A stretch of DNA of 32,384 nucleotides from Candidatus Omnitrophota bacterium (lineage in GTDB: Bacteria; Omnitrophota; Gorgyraeia; Tantalellales; Tantalellaceae), in assembly GCA_024277375.1 (NCBI GenBank), contig JAJRVD010000085.1:1-32384 (forward strand). The letters run 5' to 3'. The notes beneath the pieces were generated by a model. That model was given only the letters and a program-made list of their open reading frames with translations, searched no databases and had not been told where the DNA came from. A program made the position numbers and the translations under genes. Positions within the stretch are counted from its first letter, which is position 1; each line of letters begins with the position of its first letter. This document shows, one piece after another, positions 8,901 to 15,846 of the stretch.

Positions 8901-9362
8901 ATGGGATTAAAAATAGAAGATATAAGAAAACCGAAAACCAGGGGCAACAGAAAGCGGAAGGGCAGGGGTATAGGGTCCGGACGTGGTAAAACCTCAGGAA
9001 AAGGTCACAAGGGCGCGAAAGCAAGATCAGGCGGAGGCACCTATAATCCGGGTTTTGAAGGCGGACAGATGCCTTTGATCAGACGTCTTCCCAAGAGAGG
9101 GTTTACTAATAAGTGGGCTATAGAGTGGAATGTGGTCAACATCGGAACATTCCAGAGAGCGGATATTGTAGAGGATGGTACGGTCGTTGACAAAGAGTTT
9201 TTAGTCGCGAATAGAATTATAAAGAAAAAAAGACTCCCATACAAGATCCTTGGTAAAGGAAAGCTAAGCAAGTCTATAACGGTCAAGGCAAATTCCTTTT
9301 CAGAAAGCGCGAAGAAAGCTATTGAAGACGCGGGCGGTAAAGTTGAGGTTGTTAAAAATTAG
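8901..9362 (+). CDS. rplO: 50S ribosomal protein L15
   Basis: L15 (153 residues) has the glycine/basic N-terminal [20 protein letters not shown] segment and [21 protein letters not shown]. It ends with the globular domain containing [21 protein letters not shown]. It is a late-assembly protein linking several 23S rRNA domains. The stop is TAG. The gene runs straight into secY with a 15-bp gap, which is conserved in spc operons. Confidence 0.98.
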   Translation: MGLKIEDIRKPKTRGNRKRKGRGIGSGRGKTSGKGHKGAKARSGGGTYNPGFEGGQMPLIRRLPKRGFTNKWAIEWNVVNIGTFQRADIVEDGTVVDKEFLVANRIIKKKRLPYKILGKGKLSKSITVKANSFSESAKKAIEDAGGKVEVVKN

Positions 9363-9377
9363 AACCTTAGGAGATGT

Positions 9378-10730
9378 ATGTCAATAGAAGCAATACGTAA
9401 TTTGTTTAAGATACCGGACCTAAAGAAAAAAATATTATTTACGCTTGGTTTGATAGCTGTTTACAGGGTAGGAGCTTTTATCCCGACCCCCGGAATAGAC
9501 GGAGCCAAATTAGCGCAGTTCTTTGACAATATAGCCAGGACGCAAGGTGGAACTTTATTCGGTCTCATGAATATGTTCTCCGGCGGCGCTATGAGAAGGC
9601 TGACGATATTCGCTTTGGGTATCATGCCTTACATATCAGCGTCAATTATCTTGCAACTTTTGACAACGGTAGTTCCGGCTTTGGAACGTTTGGCCCGGCA
9701 GGGGGACGAAGGTCGTAAAGCTATAACACAATATACCCGATACGGAACGATCGGGCTTTCGATCGTTCAGTCGTTCTTTATCGCGTTGTGGCTTGAAAAT
9801 CCGGCACGATTCCAGGGGTTGCAGATCGTGCAATATCCCGGGTGGGGCTTCAGGATACTTACGGTTATTACGCTTACTACCGGTACGGCGTTAATAATGT
9901 GGTTAGGTGAGCAGATCCAGGAAAAAGGCATAGGTAACGGGATCTCACTGATCATTACGGCCGGTATTATTTCAAGACTTCCGTCAGCTGTGTTCCAATT
10001 GGTATCGTTAATGACTCCGGGAGCGTCAGGGGAAGCCCAGATTGATCCTTTTAAAGTGATTTTGTTGCTTTTTATGTTTGTCGCGGTTATTGTGGCGGTA
10101 GTTGTGATAACTCAAGGTCAACGAAAAATTCCTGTTCAATACGCGAAACGTGTCGTGGGCAGAAGAATTTATGGCGGTCAGAGCACGTATATCCCGCTTA
10201 GGGTAAACCAGGGCGGTGTTATCCCTATAATTTTCGCTCAGTCTCTACTGATGTTTCCCGCTACAATAGCGGGGATAGTTCCGAACAGGGCAATTCAGGG
10301 AGTCGCAAGCGCTCTTATGATGGGTAGACCACTGTATTATGTTATTTATTCACTTTTGATACTATTTTTCTGTTATTTTTACGCCGCCATTAGTTTCAAT
10401 CCGATCGATATGGCCAATAATATGAAAAGATTTGGCGGGTTTGTTCCGGGAATACGTCCCGGCAAACAAACGGCGGAATATCTGGATTTTATTATGACCC
10501 GGATAACATTGCCGGGTGCTATTTTCTTAACAGTTATAGCTACTTTGCCGAGCGTTGTGAGTAGTCAGCTCGGGATTCCGTATCTTGTCGCGAGTTTCTT
10601 TGGTGGTACGGGGCTTTTAATCGTTGTCGGGGTTATGCTCGATACGATGCGTCAGATCGAATCGCATATGTTGATGAGACATTACGAAGGGTTTATGAAA
10701 AAGGGAAGAGTAAAGGGACGGTTGTCATAA
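9378..10730 (+). CDS. secY: Protein translocase subunit SecY
   Basis: SecY (450 residues) is the channel of the SecYEG translocon in the inner membrane. The sequence has the expected ten hydrophobic helices. It also has the plug/TM2 region with GGAMRRLTIFALGIMPYISA, the LWLGEQIQEKGIGNGISLII segment, and the cytoplasmic loop QRKIPVQYAKR used in SecA and ribosome contact. It ends with MRHYEGFMKKGRVKGR. Length is normal. The TAA overlaps the adk ATG by one base (TAATG). Confidence 0.98.
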   Translation: MSIEAIRNLFKIPDLKKKILFTLGLIAVYRVGAFIPTPGIDGAKLAQFFDNIARTQGGTLFGLMNMFSGGAMRRLTIFALGIMPYISASIILQLLTTVVPALERLARQGDEGRKAITQYTRYGTIGLSIVQSFFIALWLENPARFQGLQIVQYPGWGFRILTVITLTTGTALIMWLGEQIQEKGIGNGISLIITAGIISRLPSAVFQLVSLMTPGASGEAQIDPFKVILLLFMFVAVIVAVVVITQGQRKIPVQYAKRVVGRRIYGGQSTYIPLRVNQGGVIPIIFAQSLLMFPATIAGIVPNRAIQGVASALMMGRPLYYVIYSLLILFFCYFYAAISFNPIDMANNMKRFGGFVPGIRPGKQTAEYLDFIMTRITLPGAIFLTVIATLPSVVSSQLGIPYLVASFFGGTGLLIVVGVMLDTMRQIESHMLMRHYEGFMKKGRVKGRLS

Positions 10731-11419
10731 TGGCGAGAGATGGATTTAAAATGGTTCTTTTAGGGCCTCCGGGAGCTGGAAAAGGTACGCAGGCGGCGAT
10801 GCTGACTAAGGCCTACAATTTGTTGCATGTTTCTACCGGGGATATGTTGCGCGCGGCGATCAAAGACGGAAGCGATGTCGGGAAAGAAGCACAGAATTAT
10901 ATGAATAAGGGAGAGCTTGTTCCTGACTCGATCGTAACGCAAGCCGTGATTGAGAGGTTAGGTAAGCCAGACGCGTCCGGCGGCGTTATCCTGGATGGAT
11001 ATCCCCGTACCCGCGCGCAGGCAGAATCGCTTGATGAGTCTCTGAAGAACAATAATAACGCTCTTGATGTTGTATTATACTTTAAAACATCTGATGAAAC
11101 CGCGATACAAAGGCTTTCAGGGCGAAGGGTATGTACCGAATGCGGGAAGAATTATCATGTAAGCAATATCCCACCGCAAAAAGAGGGAATTTGCGATACA
11201 TGTCAAATAGATCTTATTCAGCGCGATGATGATCAGCCGGAAACGGTAAAAAATCGTTTGGTCGTATATAAAAATAGCACGAAAGACCTTATCTCGTACT
11301 ATAAAGAGAAAAGTTTGTTACGAGAAGTTGATGGGAATCTTTCCGCGGAAGAGCTGTTTAGCAATATAGGCGCTCTTTTTAACGCGGAGGGGCTGATAAG
11401 TGACGATTCTAAAGAGTAA
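10730..11419 (+). CDS. adk: Adenylate kinase with zinc-type lid
   Basis: Adenylate kinase (229 residues) interconverts ATP + AMP and 2 ADP. The P-loop GPPGAGKGT occupies residues 12-20, STGDMLRAAI (35-44) is the AMP-binding segment, and DGYPRTRAQ (89-97) is also conserved. The lid holds Cys135, Cys138, Cys155 and Cys158 in two CxxC pairs, as in zinc-stabilised long-form adenylate kinases. The start overlaps secY by 1 bp and the 3' end overlaps map by 20 bp. Confidence 0.97.
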   Translation: MARDGFKMVLLGPPGAGKGTQAAMLTKAYNLLHVSTGDMLRAAIKDGSDVGKEAQNYMNKGELVPDSIVTQAVIERLGKPDASGGVILDGYPRTRAQAESLDESLKNNNNALDVVLYFKTSDETAIQRLSGRRVCTECGKNYHVSNIPPQKEGICDTCQIDLIQRDDDQPETVKNRLVVYKNSTKDLISYYKEKSLLREVDGNLSAEELFSNIGALFNAEGLISDDSKE

Positions 11420-12143
11420 AGAGGATATCAGGAAGATAAGGGAATCGGGGAATATCCTCAAAGAGATCTTTGAATGGATTGAAAGTGTGGTCGCCGAAGG
11501 TATTTCTACGGGTGAGCTTGATCGGAGAACGGAAGACATTATTCGATCAAAAAATGCGAAACCGGCGTTTAAAGGATACAGAGGGTATCCAGCAAGCATT
11601 TGCGCCTCGGTCAACGAAGTGGTTGTACATGGTATTCCTTCAGATGATATTATTTTGTCAGATGGAGATATCATCGGGATAGATATCGGCGTTGAGAAGG
11701 ATGGTTTTTTTGCGGACTGTGCCAGGACTTATGCTATCGGTACTGTTTCAGAAGAAGCAAGACGACTTATGGAAGTAACTAAGGCCTGTCTTGATGCCGG
11801 AGTGAAAGAAGCTGTGTCGCGGAATAAGATATTTGATATTTCAAACGCTATACAGACGACTGCGAAAAATGGAGGCTTTCAGGAAGTAAGGGCATTTGTC
11901 GGTCACGGTGTGGGTAGACAGTTGCATGAGCCTCCGGAAGTCCCTAATTGGGGCGAAGCGGGAAAAGGTCTTCCCTTGAAAGAGGGCTTGGTGTTAGCTA
12001 TCGAGCCGATGATCAACGCGGGAACACGGGATGTGGAAATAATGTCTGACGATTGGACGGCGGTTACGCGAGATGGCAAGTTGTCGGCACACTATGAAGA
12101 TACGATAATTATCGGAAAAGATAAAGCTGAGAGGATAACATGA
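11400..12143 (+). CDS. map: Methionine aminopeptidase type I (GTG start)
   Basis: This 247-residue enzyme removes the N-terminal methionine from new proteins. The metal ligands of the pita-bread fold are visible: Asp95 (IGIDIG), Asp106 (FFADCART), His169 (VGHGVG), Glu202 (AIEPMI) and Glu233 (HYEDT). The substrate-site His77 is in VVHGIP. No N-terminal SH3-binding or zinc-finger extension is present, so it is the short bacterial type Ia. The GTG at 11400 lies inside adk, with GGAGG at 11386-11390. The stop overlaps infA by 4 bp. Confidence 0.97.
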   Translation: MTILKSKEDIRKIRESGNILKEIFEWIESVVAEGISTGELDRRTEDIIRSKNAKPAFKGYRGYPASICASVNEVVVHGIPSDDIILSDGDIIGIDIGVEKDGFFADCARTYAIGTVSEEARRLMEVTKACLDAGVKEAVSRNKIFDISNAIQTTAKNGGFQEVRAFVGHGVGRQLHEPPEVPNWGEAGKGLPLKEGLVLAIEPMINAGTRDVEIMSDDWTAVTRDGKLSAHYEDTIIIGKDKAERIT

Positions 12144-12361
12144 GCCCAAAAGAAGAACCTATTGTAGTTGAAGGCGAAATAGTTGAGACTTTACCGAACG
12201 CTATGTTCAGGGTTAAACTGGACAACGGGCACGTAATGCTGGCTCATGTTTCAGGTAAAATGAGAATGTATTTTATACGTATTGTACCGGGGGACAAAGT
12301 GACGGTGGAGATGTCTCCATATGACCTGGACAGAGGAAGAATAATACAAAGAGAGAAATAA
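12140..12361 (+). CDS. infA: Translation initiation factor IF-1
   Basis: IF-1 (73 residues) is a single OB-fold protein, recognised from [38 protein letters not shown], and [19 protein letters not shown]. It occupies the ribosomal A site during initiation. The ATG overlaps the map stop (ATGA), and the gene is followed 2 bp later by rpmJ, the standard alpha-operon layout. Confidence 0.98.
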   Translation: MSPKEEPIVVEGEIVETLPNAMFRVKLDNGHVMLAHVSGKMRMYFIRIVPGDKVTVEMSPYDLDRGRIIQREK

Positions 12362-12363
12362 TT

Positions 12364-12477
12364 ATGAAGGTTAGACCTAGCGTAAAAAAAATGTGTACAC
12401 ATTGTAAGATCGTGCGGAGAAAAGGCGTAGTCAGAGTCATATGCACAGATCCCAAGCACAAGCAGAGACAAGGATAA
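12364..12477 (+). CDS. rpmJ: 50S ribosomal protein L36, zinc-binding (C+) form
   Basis: A 37-codon frame starting ATG at 12364 translates as [14 protein letters not shown] followed by a basic stretch and ending KHKQRQG. Cys11, Cys14, Cys27 and His32 make up the zinc site of the C+ form of L36. Length, position between infA and rpsM, and the KVRPSVKK start make this secure despite its small size. Confidence 0.97.
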   Translation: MKVRPSVKKMCTHCKIVRRKGVVRVICTDPKHKQRQG

Positions 12478-12484
12478 TACCGTA

Positions 12485-12512
12485 ACTCGTGGCTCGTGGC
12501 CCGTGTTTCGTG
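12485..12512 (-). repeat. Inverted copy of the CACGARN 7-mer tandem repeat
   Basis: The + strand reads ACTCGTG, GCTCGTG, GCCCGTG, TTTCGTG. On the - strand these are CACGAAA, CACGGGC, CACGAGC and CACGAGT. Unit length and core match the array at 491-518. It occupies most of the 65-bp gap between rpmJ and rpsM. No function can be assigned. Confidence 0.7.
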
Positions 12513-12542
12513 TATGCAGATGAAATTAAGGAGAAATAAGTT

Positions 12543-12950
12543 ATGCCAAGGATAATAGGTGTTGATATACCAAATGAGAAGAGAGTTGAAATTGCGCTGA
12601 CGTATATTCATGGTATTGGGAATACAGTGGCGAAAAACATACTGGTGGAAGCCGAGATATCACCGGATAAGAGGTCTAAAGATCTTACCGACCAGGAGAT
12701 AGCGTCTATTACGCATATTGTTCAGGAGAAGTATCAGGTTGAAGGTGATTTGCGCAGGCTTGTGACGGGGAATATTAAAAGGCTTATGAGTATAGGCGCT
12801 TACAGAGGGTTGCGTCACAGAAGAAGTCTTCCTGTCAGGGGGCAGAGAACGAAAACGAATTCCAGGACAAGAAAAGGTCCGAAACGAACGATAGGGGCAT
12901 TTAAAGATAAAGCCGCCAGGAAAGCGTTAGCGGCGAAGCAGAAAGCGTAA
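12543..12950 (+). CDS. rpsM: 30S ribosomal protein S13
   Basis: S13 (135 residues) has the N-terminal [20 protein letters not shown], the helix-turn region with [14 protein letters not shown], and the C-terminal [20 protein letters not shown] that reaches towards the P-site tRNA. It ends in an Ala/Lys tail. S13 forms inter-subunit bridges B1a/B1b. AAGGAG precedes the ATG after a gap containing the heptamer repeat. Confidence 0.98.
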   Translation: MPRIIGVDIPNEKRVEIALTYIHGIGNTVAKNILVEAEISPDKRSKDLTDQEIASITHIVQEKYQVEGDLRRLVTGNIKRLMSIGAYRGLRHRRSLPVRGQRTKTNSRTRKGPKRTIGAFKDKAARKALAAKQKA

Positions 12951-13017
12951 TTAGCTATAAACTGTATGTTTTAAGCTATGAGTGATCTATAACAAAGGGA
13001 CAATTCAAGGAGAATAT

Positions 13018-13413
13018 ATGGTATCGAACAAAGGAAAGTCCAAGCGGCGAAAAAAAATAACAAGAAAAGTATCCAGTGGGAAGATCTATGTCCACGCTAC
13101 TTTTAATAATACGATAGTAACTGTTGCCGATAGTGAAGGTAAAGTGCTGTGTTGGAGCTCACCCGGGACTACAGGGTTCAAAGGTTCAAGGAAATCAACT
13201 CCTTTCGCGGCAAGTATCGCGGCAAAAGAAGCGGTAAAAAAAGCCAGGGCACACGGTATGCAGGAAGTAAGAGTATATGTTAAAGGTCCGGGTGCGGGTA
13301 AAGAGAGCGCGGTAAGGAGCATTAAGACCGAAGGGATGATGGTCAAGAGTATTTTGGACCTAACGCCGACACCTCATAATGGGTGCAGGCCTAAAAAAAG
13401 AAGAAGAGTATAA
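13018..13413 (+). CDS. rpsK: 30S ribosomal protein S11
   Basis: S11 (131 residues) is recognised from GKIYVHATFNNTIVTVADSE, SSPGTTGFKGSRKSTPFAAS, VYVKGPGAGKESAVRS, and the DLTPTPHNGCRPKKRRRV end. It lines the mRNA exit (platform). A frame opening at 12982 adds 12 non-conserved residues. The ATG at 13018 is chosen because AAGGAG (13007-13012) is correctly spaced and the basic N-terminus then matches S11. Confidence 0.98.
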   Translation: MVSNKGKSKRRKKITRKVSSGKIYVHATFNNTIVTVADSEGKVLCWSSPGTTGFKGSRKSTPFAASIAAKEAVKKARAHGMQEVRVYVKGPGAGKESAVRSIKTEGMMVKSILDLTPTPHNGCRPKKRRRV

Positions 13414-13430
13414 ATAAGGAGTGGAGTTAA

Positions 13431-14060
13431 ATGGCTAGAAGAACAACGGCATCTTGTCGTCTTTGCAGGAAAGAGGGTGAAAAATTATTCTTAAAGGGGG
13501 AGAGGTGCGTCGCTGATAAATGCGCGTTTGCCAGGAGAGAATACGGGCCCGGTGAACACGGGCAGATGAGAAGAAGAAAGCCTTCAAACTATTCTATACA
13601 GCTTAGGGAAAAACAGAAAACCAAGAGGGTGTATGGACTTTTAGAGACGCAGTTTAAAAATTATTTCAAGAAGGCCGAGAGGATGAAGGGAGTTACCGGT
13701 GAAATTCTTCTGCAACTTCTCGAAAGGCGTCTTGATAACGCGGTATACAGAGCGTGTTTTGCTGAATCTAGAGCGAAGGCGCGTCAGGTGGTCAGGCACA
13801 GATTTGTAAAGGTCAATGGCCGCAAGGTGGACATTCCGTCGTATCTTCTGAAATCCGGCGATGAGGTCGAAATTACAGGTTCAGACAGCCAGATCAAGAT
13901 GTTCAAGGAGACTACGAAAGTTCTTGGAGATCGTGGGGTGCCTGAATGGATGGAAGCTTCCGGGGATAATTTGTTGTTTAAAGTAGTAAGATTGCCTGAG
14001 AAAAAAGATATTGGTATGGTAATAGAAGAGAACCTCATAGTCGAATTGTATTCAAAATAA
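13431..14060 (+). CDS. rpsD: 30S ribosomal protein S4, zinc-binding form
   Basis: S4 (209 residues) nucleates 16S rRNA assembly. Four cysteines at residues 9, 12, 26 and 31 match the spacing of the zinc-binding N-terminal domain known from Thermus S4. FARREYGPGEHGQ follows, then LLERRLDNAVYRACFAESRAKARQ and the S4 RNA-binding domain (VRHRFVKVNGRKVDIPSYLL). AAGGAG lies upstream of the ATG. Confidence 0.98.
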   Translation: MARRTTASCRLCRKEGEKLFLKGERCVADKCAFARREYGPGEHGQMRRRKPSNYSIQLREKQKTKRVYGLLETQFKNYFKKAERMKGVTGEILLQLLERRLDNAVYRACFAESRAKARQVVRHRFVKVNGRKVDIPSYLLKSGDEVEITGSDSQIKMFKETTKVLGDRGVPEWMEASGDNLLFKVVRLPEKKDIGMVIEENLIVELYSK

Positions 14061-14098
14061 GGTTTAGATCGAGATAAATCAGTAGGGGGTAATGCGTA

Positions 14099-15082
14099 AT
14101 GGGAATTAAGCTTAAGAATTTTGAATTGCCAAAGAATATAGTTTTTGATGATAAGTCCTATGAAGCGACCTATGGTCGAGTTGTGGCGGAGCCATTTGAG
14201 AAAGGATACGGTATAACCGTGGGGAACTCTTTAAGAAGAGTGCTCCTTTCGTCGATCGAGGGTACGGCGGTTACACAGATAAGGATTGAAGGCGCTTTGC
14301 ACGAATTTACCGCGATCCCGGGTGTTCTGGAGGATGTTTCGGAGATCATAATGAATGTTAAAGGGTTGGTTTTAAGATCCCATTTTAAGGCTCCTAAACC
14401 AATATTTTTAAGCGTAGATAAAAAAGGCGCTGTGACGGCTAAAGATATTAAGACTGACGACACAGTGGAGGTGATCAATCCGGATCATCATATTGCCACG
14501 TTGACTGAAAACGTTAAATTGGAAATAGAGATGAAGGTCGAACGTGGAAGGGGTTATGTGCCCTCTGAAAGGAACAAGACGCCGGAGGACTCCGTGGGCG
14601 TTATTGCGGTAGACGCGCTTTTTTCGCCGGTAAGAAGGGTTAACATTGATGTTGAAAATACTCGAGTTGGACACATTACGGATTATGACAAGTTAATACT
14701 TGAAGTTTTTACTAATGGCAGCATGGAGCCTAAGGATTCTCTCCTTTATGCCGCGAATATTTTACAGAGACATTTAGATGTGTTTTTGGGAATAGGCAAC
14801 TTGGCGGAAGACATGGAAGAGGAGGAAGAGGAGACTAAAGAGAAAAAAGATCTTCTTAAAAAACTGAGCAAACCGATCTCCGAGTTGGAATTATCCGTTC
14901 GAAGCGCGAATTGTCTGGCAGAAGCCAGTATTCATACCATAGGTGATCTTGTGGAAAGAAAAGAAACTGAGATGCTGAAATATAAAAATTTCGGAAAGAA
15001 ATCTCTAACGGAGATAAACAATGTTCTGTCTTCGATGGGGTTGCATCTGGGCATGGAAATAGATAAAGAACTCGAAGACTGA
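14099..15082 (+). CDS. rpoA: RNA polymerase subunit alpha
   Basis: RpoA (327 residues) shows the dimerising N-terminal domain with [40 protein letters not shown], and the insert domain. A glutamate-rich linker (roughly residues 240-258) leads to the C-terminal domain with [20 protein letters not shown] and [19 protein letters not shown], which contacts UP elements and activators. Length is normal. AGGGGG about 10 bp before the ATG is the likely ribosome binding site. Confidence 0.98.
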   Translation: MGIKLKNFELPKNIVFDDKSYEATYGRVVAEPFEKGYGITVGNSLRRVLLSSIEGTAVTQIRIEGALHEFTAIPGVLEDVSEIIMNVKGLVLRSHFKAPKPIFLSVDKKGAVTAKDIKTDDTVEVINPDHHIATLTENVKLEIEMKVERGRGYVPSERNKTPEDSVGVIAVDALFSPVRRVNIDVENTRVGHITDYDKLILEVFTNGSMEPKDSLLYAANILQRHLDVFLGIGNLAEDMEEEEEETKEKKDLLKKLSKPISELELSVRSANCLAEASIHTIGDLVERKETEMLKYKNFGKKSLTEINNVLSSMGLHLGMEIDKELED

Positions 15083-15099
15083 TAAGGAAGGGACGATAG

Positions 15100-15720
15100 A
15101 TGAGACACTGTAAGAAAAAAGGAAGGATATCCAGAAGATCCAGCTGGCGTAAAGCGACTTTAAAAAGCATGGCGAAGGATCTATTCACGTTTCAGCGTAT
15201 AGAAACAACAAAGGCAAAGGCGAAGGCTCTTAGTGTTTTCGCGGAACCTTTAATAACGCTCGCGAAAAATAAATCGGATTCAGTCGCGGCGAGGAGGCAG
15301 GCTTTTCAGAAACTTTGTGATAAGACTGTCGTGAAGAAGTTATTTGATGAGTTGGCTCCTTTGTATAAGGATACCCCCGGAGGATACACACGTATCATGG
15401 GCGCCGGCAATCGTAAGGGAGATGGGGCACAAATGGTTGTAATAGAGCTGACAAAGCGGACTATCTCCGACGAAGACCTTCTCGGTGCTCCGAAGAAAGA
15501 ACTCGCTAAAAAGAAAAAGGCAAAAGCGACTAAGAAGGGATCTGCCGAAAAAGAAGGCGTTGAGGGTTCTGAAAAAGGCAAAGTCGCTCCGGATGTAGCC
15601 GCGGAAAAAGCAGAGGAACGCGCTGTTGAGGATGTCCGAAAAGAGAAAGCTAAAAAAGAGCAGAAAAATGTATCGAAAAAAGGTATTTTTAAGCGGTTTC
15701 GGAGAAAATCAATTGGATAA
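15100..15720 (+). CDS. rplQ: 50S ribosomal protein L17 with lysine/alanine-rich C-terminal extension
   Basis: The L17 core (about residues 1-120) is clear from MRHCKKKGRISRRSSWRKA, LFTFQRIETTKAKAKAL, and GGYTRIMGAGNRKGDGAQM followed by VVIEL. L17 lies at the exit-tunnel opening. About 85 more residues rich in Lys, Ala and Glu follow, ending KRFRRKSIG, so the protein is 206 residues instead of about 120. It is the last gene of the alpha operon, followed by a hairpin terminator. Confidence 0.96.
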   Translation: MRHCKKKGRISRRSSWRKATLKSMAKDLFTFQRIETTKAKAKALSVFAEPLITLAKNKSDSVAARRQAFQKLCDKTVVKKLFDELAPLYKDTPGGYTRIMGAGNRKGDGAQMVVIELTKRTISDEDLLGAPKKELAKKKKAKATKKGSAEKEGVEGSEKGKVAPDVAAEKAEERAVEDVRKEKAKKEQKNVSKKGIFKRFRRKSIG

Positions 15721-15769
15721 TTGAGTAGACAGCTAATATGGTTCAGAAACCAGATAAAATATAATATAA

Positions 15770-15808
15770 AAAAGGGGCGTGTTCATTGAATATGCCCCTT
15801 TTGTTATA
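15770..15808 (+). terminator. Rho-independent terminator after rplQ
   Basis: A 9-bp perfect stem pairs AAAAGGGGC (15770-15778) with GCCCCTTTT (15794-15802) around a 15-nt loop, followed by a T-rich run. It closes the ribosomal superoperon 50 bp after the rplQ stop. Confidence 0.85.
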
Positions 15809-15810
15809 TT

Positions 15811-15833
15811 GTGGGCATCATATGAGTGCCCAC
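15811..15833 (+). promoter_or_regulatory. Short inverted repeat in the mutS leader
   Basis: GTGGGCA (15811-15817) pairs perfectly with TGCCCAC (15827-15833) around TCATATGAG. The structure ends 1 bp before the GGGGAG ribosome binding site of mutS (15835-15840). It could be an RNA hairpin that affects mutS translation or a protein-binding palindrome. Neither role is shown. Confidence 0.4.
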
Positions 15834-15846
15834 CGGGGAGAGTCAC

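Noticed and set aside
15760-15765. Perfect TATAAT between rplQ and the terminator
   Set aside because: No -35-like sequence is found at 16-18 bp upstream, and the implied start would be inside the terminator stem. It probably reflects A/T-rich sequence.
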